The position numbers were made by a program, and so were the translations under genes. Under the pieces are notes generated by a model. That model worked only from the letters and a program-made list of their open reading frames with translations, had not been told where the DNA came from and did no database searches. This document shows, one piece after another, positions 61,001 through 64,000 of a stretch of DNA of 64,000 nucleotides; position 1 is the first letter of the stretch; the number at the start of each line of letters is the position of its first letter. This stretch comes from Struthio camelus (taxonomy: Eukaryota > Chordata > Aves > Struthioniformes > Struthionidae): contig NC_090967.1 in the NCBI RefSeq assembly GCF_040807025.1, forward strand, positions 2,974,001 through 3,038,000, given 5' to 3'.

Positions 61001-64000
61001 TACTCACTGGCACCCATCACTCACATGACCTCTCCCCTGAAATGTTTGTTCTGCCTTTTCCAAAATGGGGAAATTCCATTTTAGTGCAAAAATATAAGGT
61101 AAGGCATGAGCAAAGGCCGTTTACCATGGGAAACGTGCAGGGCTGCTGACCATTCCCACTACATGCCAGAACGAACAGTTTGAAGTGAGCAGCAGCCCTT
61201 GGTTCAGTGCTTTCTGATCTCAGAGCGTTTTGAATCATTTCGTATTTCAAAGGCTCTAAATTGGTAAATATTTCCCACCATAAATTGTGTGCCCTTAAAC
61301 TATTTTCACTTAAATTAGACAATTTGAAGAAATAGCCAAAGCCCACAATAAAACACTCTTTTCTAGCGGGGTATTACACTAAACACCAAAGAAAGAACAC
61401 CTCAATCTTAAACAAGCAAATCACACCAGAAGAAATTGGTTCTTGACCATTCATGGTTTTTGACCATCCCGCCCCTCTTCCAGGTTAATAATCCCAAAGA
61501 GAGTTTAGTTCTGTGCAAAGGTGTCTAAACTGGAACACACTGGAGGCCCTGGTGGAGTCCCTGCACCTCTGATATCTTTGGGATGCAATATCCAGCAGGA
61601 TGCAGGAGGAAATACAATTGCAGGTGAAGATGCTCAATAATTCCCTGGATACTTAGAAGCACTCATCCTTTGGTACCTTGTGTCCCACAGCTCACAGGGG
61701 GACAACCCAATTTTGCCACCTCGTCCCATTAAGCCTCCTGAGTAATAGAGCCGACTCAGCTACCTCAACACCTCCACACTGCAGTCCAAACTGCCAAACA
61801 GATAACACTAGTGACAGGTTTGGGATGTTTTCTCAACGCAGCCAAACCTGTCACTTTTTTCTTTTTTACAGTTGCTTCCAGTCTAATTCCTCAAAACACC
61901 CCCTCTGTATGCAAGCAAAATCATCCCAACCAGAAAACCTGAGTGTGTTGACAGCAAGTCAAACAATCCTGTCCATTTACGGGCAGTTACTCCCGGAATT
62001 GAAGGTTTGCTCTTGTTGCTCAGTCGAACTCATGTGTCAGAAGATGAAGGATGAGCTTTGCTTGCTCCGACTTCCCTGTCTCAGGGGCTGTTACAGGATC
62101 ACTGCCAGCAACAACTTTCTATTTTTTTCCCCCCCTTCGCTCAGTTCCAGGCTCTTGCACCTTCTGGGGACCACCTCAGTCACTGGTAGAAGCCTCCTTA
62201 GCTAGATGCTTTTTAGCTCATTCTTCCAAAACCCCTGATACCTTTCAAAGCAGTTCTGCCCTCTGTTTCTTCATTACACCATCTACACTGAGATCCTCAC
62301 AAAAGAATTGCAGTAAGCATTTAGAATGGGAAACAGTACTTCTGACAGGCTCTGAAGCGTCCACTAGATAACTGCCCAGTAAGCCTTGAACGGCCAGCTT
62401 GAGCTGACACAGTGGAAGTGAGTAGCCACCCCTCCGCAGGGATTCTTTCGACTCCATGTGTCCCTCACGCCATGCGAAGAGGAGTCAAGCTAGTCCTCAT
62501 CCCTCTGCAGAGGGCTTCCCTCATTCTGCCCTCTCCTCTAGCGAAGGGCAGCAATACCCTTACCGCAGAGAAGCAGGAGAGGCTTGTTCAGATAGTAGTT
62601 CAGAGTAACTGAATTCAATTCCCACCTGCCCTTAAGGGTTGTTTTTCTCCATCAACACAAGGAGCCTAGAGAGATAAACCTCGCTTGCCTCGATTTCACC
62701 TTTGTCTATAATTCATCTCTATCAGTGCCAACTACCCCGGCTTAATTGCATCAAAACATTCTCCTGGTTCTACCTGCTACTGAGCTCCCTAAACTATGTT
62801 GCAACAAGGAGGCATTGCCTGGATTAACGAACCCAGATTAGCTCTGAAAGCCCCATGAAATACACTTTGAAGCCCTTTCTGCAGCAATCCAGGCAACCAC
62901 AGTTCTTAGACCAGATGGAGACAGAAGTAACTGATAACCCTGAAAGGCAAAGGCCTCCCACACTGAAGGTGATTAAACCCTTACATCTCACAGCAGCTTT
63001 CAGCTGGTGGCAGGAGAAGGCACTTTCTTGCAGCTCAGGTTCTGAGTTGACATAGTAGAAAAGAGAAGCAGTAACTGACTTCTCTCCTACCCTGCTGTCT
63101 ACTGTTCCTGTCAACCCAGCAGGTACAGTCAGGTGCAAACTCAGTCAGGACAGGGATGGGATTCTTCCAATACGTGAAGTCTCCCTCCGTAGCTTTCTCC
63201 AGCTATTTGAAATAAGCAATACCACTAAACTAAACCAGGATCCTTTCAGCGCTTCGCTTTGAGAGAAATAACAAAGCAGAACAAGCATTACCTGTTTCCT
63301 CAGCCTTCCCTTGTCTTCAGTTTTCACATCTGTAGATTCATTAAAAATCCTGAGGCACTCTTCCATTGGATCTGACTCAAAGTCCAAGTCTTTCTCAAGT
63401 ATGGAATAATCAATGTCATCAGACGTTGAAGAAGAGGAAGATGACTTTGACAATTTAGAGCGCTTCACACTCTTTGTCTCTTCATTTTCACTCTGAGAGT
63501 CCGAACAACAGTCACCACCATCTGAGTCCGAGCTCACATCAAGCAACGCAGACGGCAAAGGTTGGCCTTTGTCATCATCATCCCCGCTCTCATCTCCAAA
63601 CAGGTCAACATGACTCAAGCTCCGTTGCTTCCGACCCTTCTTTGGATCCCCTTTTTCTTTAGAACTGATCTTTTCTTTCTTTCGTTCCAGTGCTGGAGCC
63701 TTGGTCCCTTTGTCTTTGTTTTTACGACCAGAGGTTTCCTTGCCATTTTTCAAGTCAGCTGTTTTTACTTTGGAGTCTTTCTTGCTGCTCCCCAGCTTCT
63801 CTGTGCTAGAGCTTTTGATGATACCCTCATTCTTATTTTTCCCTGAACTGCTGCCAGGGGACTTGGATCTTTCTTTCTTAAGCCCATCCACTTTTTCCGA
63901 CTTTGGCTTTTCAGGTTTTTTTACATTCCCATCAGTTTTGACTTTGCTACTTTTCTCTTTACAGTTTTTCTCCTCGTTTTTTTTTACCTTTTCTTCTTTC
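38521..64000 (-). CDS. REXO1: REXO1, RNA exonuclease 1 homolog (DEDDh family); 15 coding exons, 5' part outside window
   Basis: REXO1 is a nuclear 3'-5' exonuclease of the Rexo/DEDDh group, known also as an elongin A-binding protein. Visible protein is about 812 residues ending at TGA 38521-38523. In order: a lysine-rich and serine/acidic disordered region (63292-64000); the [15 protein letters not shown] and [19 protein letters not shown] motifs; the [16 protein letters not shown] segment; a Cys-rich element ([13 protein letters not shown]...C...EEC..HWGR, probably zinc-binding); and the exonuclease domain. Its catalytic acids are Asp and Glu in LDCEM, Asp in GHSLESDL, and the His and Asp of GHDSSEDA. 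All junctions keep frame with GT-AG introns. From memory the C-terminal half is close to human REXO1, and the gene neighbours ATP8B3 in human as here. The start codon and first exon(s) are right of the window. A CR1 copy sits in the intron before the second-last exon. Confidence 0.96.
39231..39257. repeat. (AAAT)n microsatellite in REXO1 intron
   Basis: About six tandem AAAT units. Confidence 0.9.
39371..39491 (-). CDS. REXO1: REXO1 exon with [20 protein letters not shown]
   Basis: Reads [40 protein letters not shown]. Acceptor CCCTACAG, donor GTGAGA, phase 1. Confidence 0.96.
39492..43207 (-). other. REXO1 intron between motif II and FPHRLG exons
   Basis: 3.7 kb intron. Apart from CR1 copy 2 nothing was recognised. 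Confidence 0.7.
41522..42560 (-). mobile_element. CR1 LINE copy 2, 5'-truncated, in REXO1 intron
   Basis: Inverted relative to copy 1 at 9862-10898 and sense with REXO1. It encodes the same reverse transcriptase tail and shares the TGA after VDKK. The downstream frame of 183 codons is unchanged between the copies. Differences are concentrated at the two ends and in a few internal positions (for example GGVANAPGG for GGVADAPGG). Confidence 0.93.
43208..43346 (-). CDS. REXO1: REXO1 exon with exonuclease motif II (GHSLESDL)
   Basis: Reads [46 protein letters not shown]. Asp of LESDL is the third catalytic acid. Donor GTAACT, phase 0. The next intron (39492-43207) carries CR1 copy 2. Confidence 0.96.
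43547..43662 (-). CDS. REXO1: REXO1 exon, exonuclease core
   Basis: Reads [39 protein letters not shown]. The T-R-V-T-V and YDTFVKP strands are typical of Rexo exonucleases. Donor GTAACG, phase 2. Confidence 0.96.
44218..44328 (-). CDS. REXO1: REXO1 exon with exonuclease motif I (LDCEM)
   Basis: 37 codons: [20 protein letters not shown] then [17 protein letters not shown]. Asp and Glu of D-C-E are the first two metal-binding residues of the DEDDh active site. Donor GTGAGT. Confidence 0.96.
44329..47685 (-). other. REXO1 intron before the LDCEM exon
   Basis: 3.4 kb with T run (45370-45392) and an A21 run (47040-47060). No exon, RNA gene or transposon recognised. Confidence 0.6.
47040..47060. 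repeat. A homopolymer run (21 A)
   Basis: Simple A run with no retroposed gene sequence recognisable beside it. Confidence 0.85.
47686..47759 (-). CDS. REXO1: REXO1 exon with [20 protein letters not shown]
   Basis: Reads [20 protein letters not shown] then CQVAK. It supplies further cysteines of the pre-catalytic element. Phase 1 to 0, donor GTAAGT. Confidence 0.93.
48482..48595 (-). CDS. REXO1: REXO1 exon with Cys-rich, probably zinc-binding element
   Basis: Reads [38 protein letters not shown]. The acceptor is TCTCTGAAAG (48596-48597). The stronger-looking TGCAG 9 nt further on would break the frame with the previous exon. Cysteine and histidine spacing suggests metal binding. Confidence 0.9.
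48596..51172 (-). other. REXO1 intron between KKTID and SSCRICC exons
   Basis: 2.6 kb with the (CA)n microsatellite and A-rich tracts at 50611-50642. Nothing else recognised. Confidence 0.6.
48971..49011. repeat. (CA)n microsatellite
   Basis: About 20 tandem CA units in a REXO1 intron. Confidence 0.95.
51173..51310 (-). CDS. REXO1: REXO1 exon with [20 protein letters not shown]
   Basis: Continues [45 protein letters not shown]. Matches the REXO1 segment just before the Cys-rich element. Donor GTAAGC, phase 1. Confidence 0.94.
52501..52614 (-). CDS. REXO1: REXO1 exon with [18 protein letters not shown]
   Basis: Phase 2-nt entry; reads [38 protein letters not shown]. Acceptor CTGCTGCAG, donor GTAAAG. 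Confidence 0.92.
53735..53858 (-). CDS. REXO1: REXO1 exon with [15 protein letters not shown]
   Basis: Reads [20 protein letters not shown] then [14 protein letters not shown]. Acceptor TTTTTTGCAG, donor GTACGT, phase 1. Confidence 0.92.
54790..54912 (-). CDS. REXO1: REXO1 exon with [16 protein letters not shown]
   Basis: 41 codons, phase 0 to 0: [20 protein letters not shown] then [20 protein letters not shown]. Begins the folded C-terminal half. Donor GTTTGT is weak. Confidence 0.93.
56125..56288 (-). CDS. REXO1: REXO1 exon with [17 protein letters not shown]
   Basis: Ser/Thr/Lys-rich, ending [12 protein letters not shown], a third basic K-R-x-A-H repeat-like motif. Acceptor CCTTGCAG, donor GTAAAA. 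Confidence 0.92.
57028..57229 (-). CDS. REXO1: REXO1 exon with [18 protein letters not shown]
   Basis: Reads [20 protein letters not shown], a Gln/Ala-rich helix-like stretch, then [12 protein letters not shown]. The second KKRIAH echoes KRRISH of the previous exon. Donor GTAAGC, phase 1. Confidence 0.92.
59693..59794 (-). CDS. REXO1: REXO1 exon with [11 protein letters not shown] motif
   Basis: 34 codons, phase 0 to 0: [20 protein letters not shown] then [14 protein letters not shown]. The [13 protein letters not shown] string is conserved in REXO1. Acceptor TTTTCCAG, donor GTAAGT. Confidence 0.93.
59795..63291 (-). other. REXO1 intron after the large exon
   Basis: 3.5 kb. Contains a 24-bp A12T12 palindrome at 60147-60170. 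No exon or transposon recognised. Confidence 0.6.
60147..60170. repeat. A12T12 perfect palindrome
   Basis: Twelve A followed directly by twelve T, self-complementary and able to extrude a hairpin. Confidence 0.9.
63292..64000 (-). CDS. REXO1: REXO1 large 5' exon (visible part)
   Basis: Open through the window edge. Lys/Ser/Glu-rich, with [20 protein letters not shown], a serine run before [19 protein letters not shown], then [12 protein letters not shown] and [12 protein letters not shown]. Predicted disordered. Donor GTAATG, phase 0. Confidence 0.93.

Noticed and set aside
63145..63291. Extension of the large REXO1 exon past 63292
   Set aside because: The frame stays open for about 49 codons beyond a good GTAATG donor, but the sequence loses REXO1 similarity, and the next exon joins in phase at 63292.

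Overview
The window is vertebrate nuclear DNA, most likely from a bird (a crocodilian or turtle is possible). All genes I can read are intron-split and lie on the minus strand. The only recognisable interspersed repeats are CR1 LINEs, and the gene order matches human 19p13.3 (ATP8B3, then REXO1). From memory, that segment corresponds to the GC-rich microchromosome 28 of chicken. Exons were built by hand from splice sites, reading-frame phase and family similarity.

Layout, low to high coordinates. (1) 552-15952, minus: the first 20 coding exons of ATP8B3, a class IV P-type ATPase (lipid flippase catalytic subunit). They run from the initiator Met to residue 763; the hinge and the C-terminal membrane domain lie beyond the left edge. 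A 35-nt microexon and the first coding exon were found by phase and similarity. A CR1 copy sits in intron 8. (2) 15973-30040: a large intergenic stretch with no coding gene that I can support. It holds a repeat-like block at 19.1-19.6 kb, a CR1 scrap at 27.4 kb, and two copies of a short non-coding module with paired CAATTA sites (26.08 and 28.49 kb). (3) 30044-32130, minus: a compact, complete four-exon paired-like homeobox gene (283 aa) with Lys at homeodomain position 50. It is closest to DMBX1 in the homeodomain and in the segment just before it. It has a TATA-like box, an inverted CCAAT box, a start-stop upstream ORF, an AATAAA signal, and four same-orientation GGATTAG sites upstream. (4) 35270-64000, minus: REXO1, an RNA exonuclease of the DEDDh class. 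Fifteen coding exons are visible, covering the charged middle region through the stop codon, with a proximal and a possible distal poly(A) signal. A second CR1 copy, almost identical to the first but inverted, lies in its second-last coding intron.

The three genes are neighbours, not an operon or pathway. The item most worth attention is the DMBX-like homeobox gene. It sits between ATP8B3 and REXO1, where I recall no homeobox gene in mammals, and its upstream DNA carries repeats of the site that K50 homeodomains bind.
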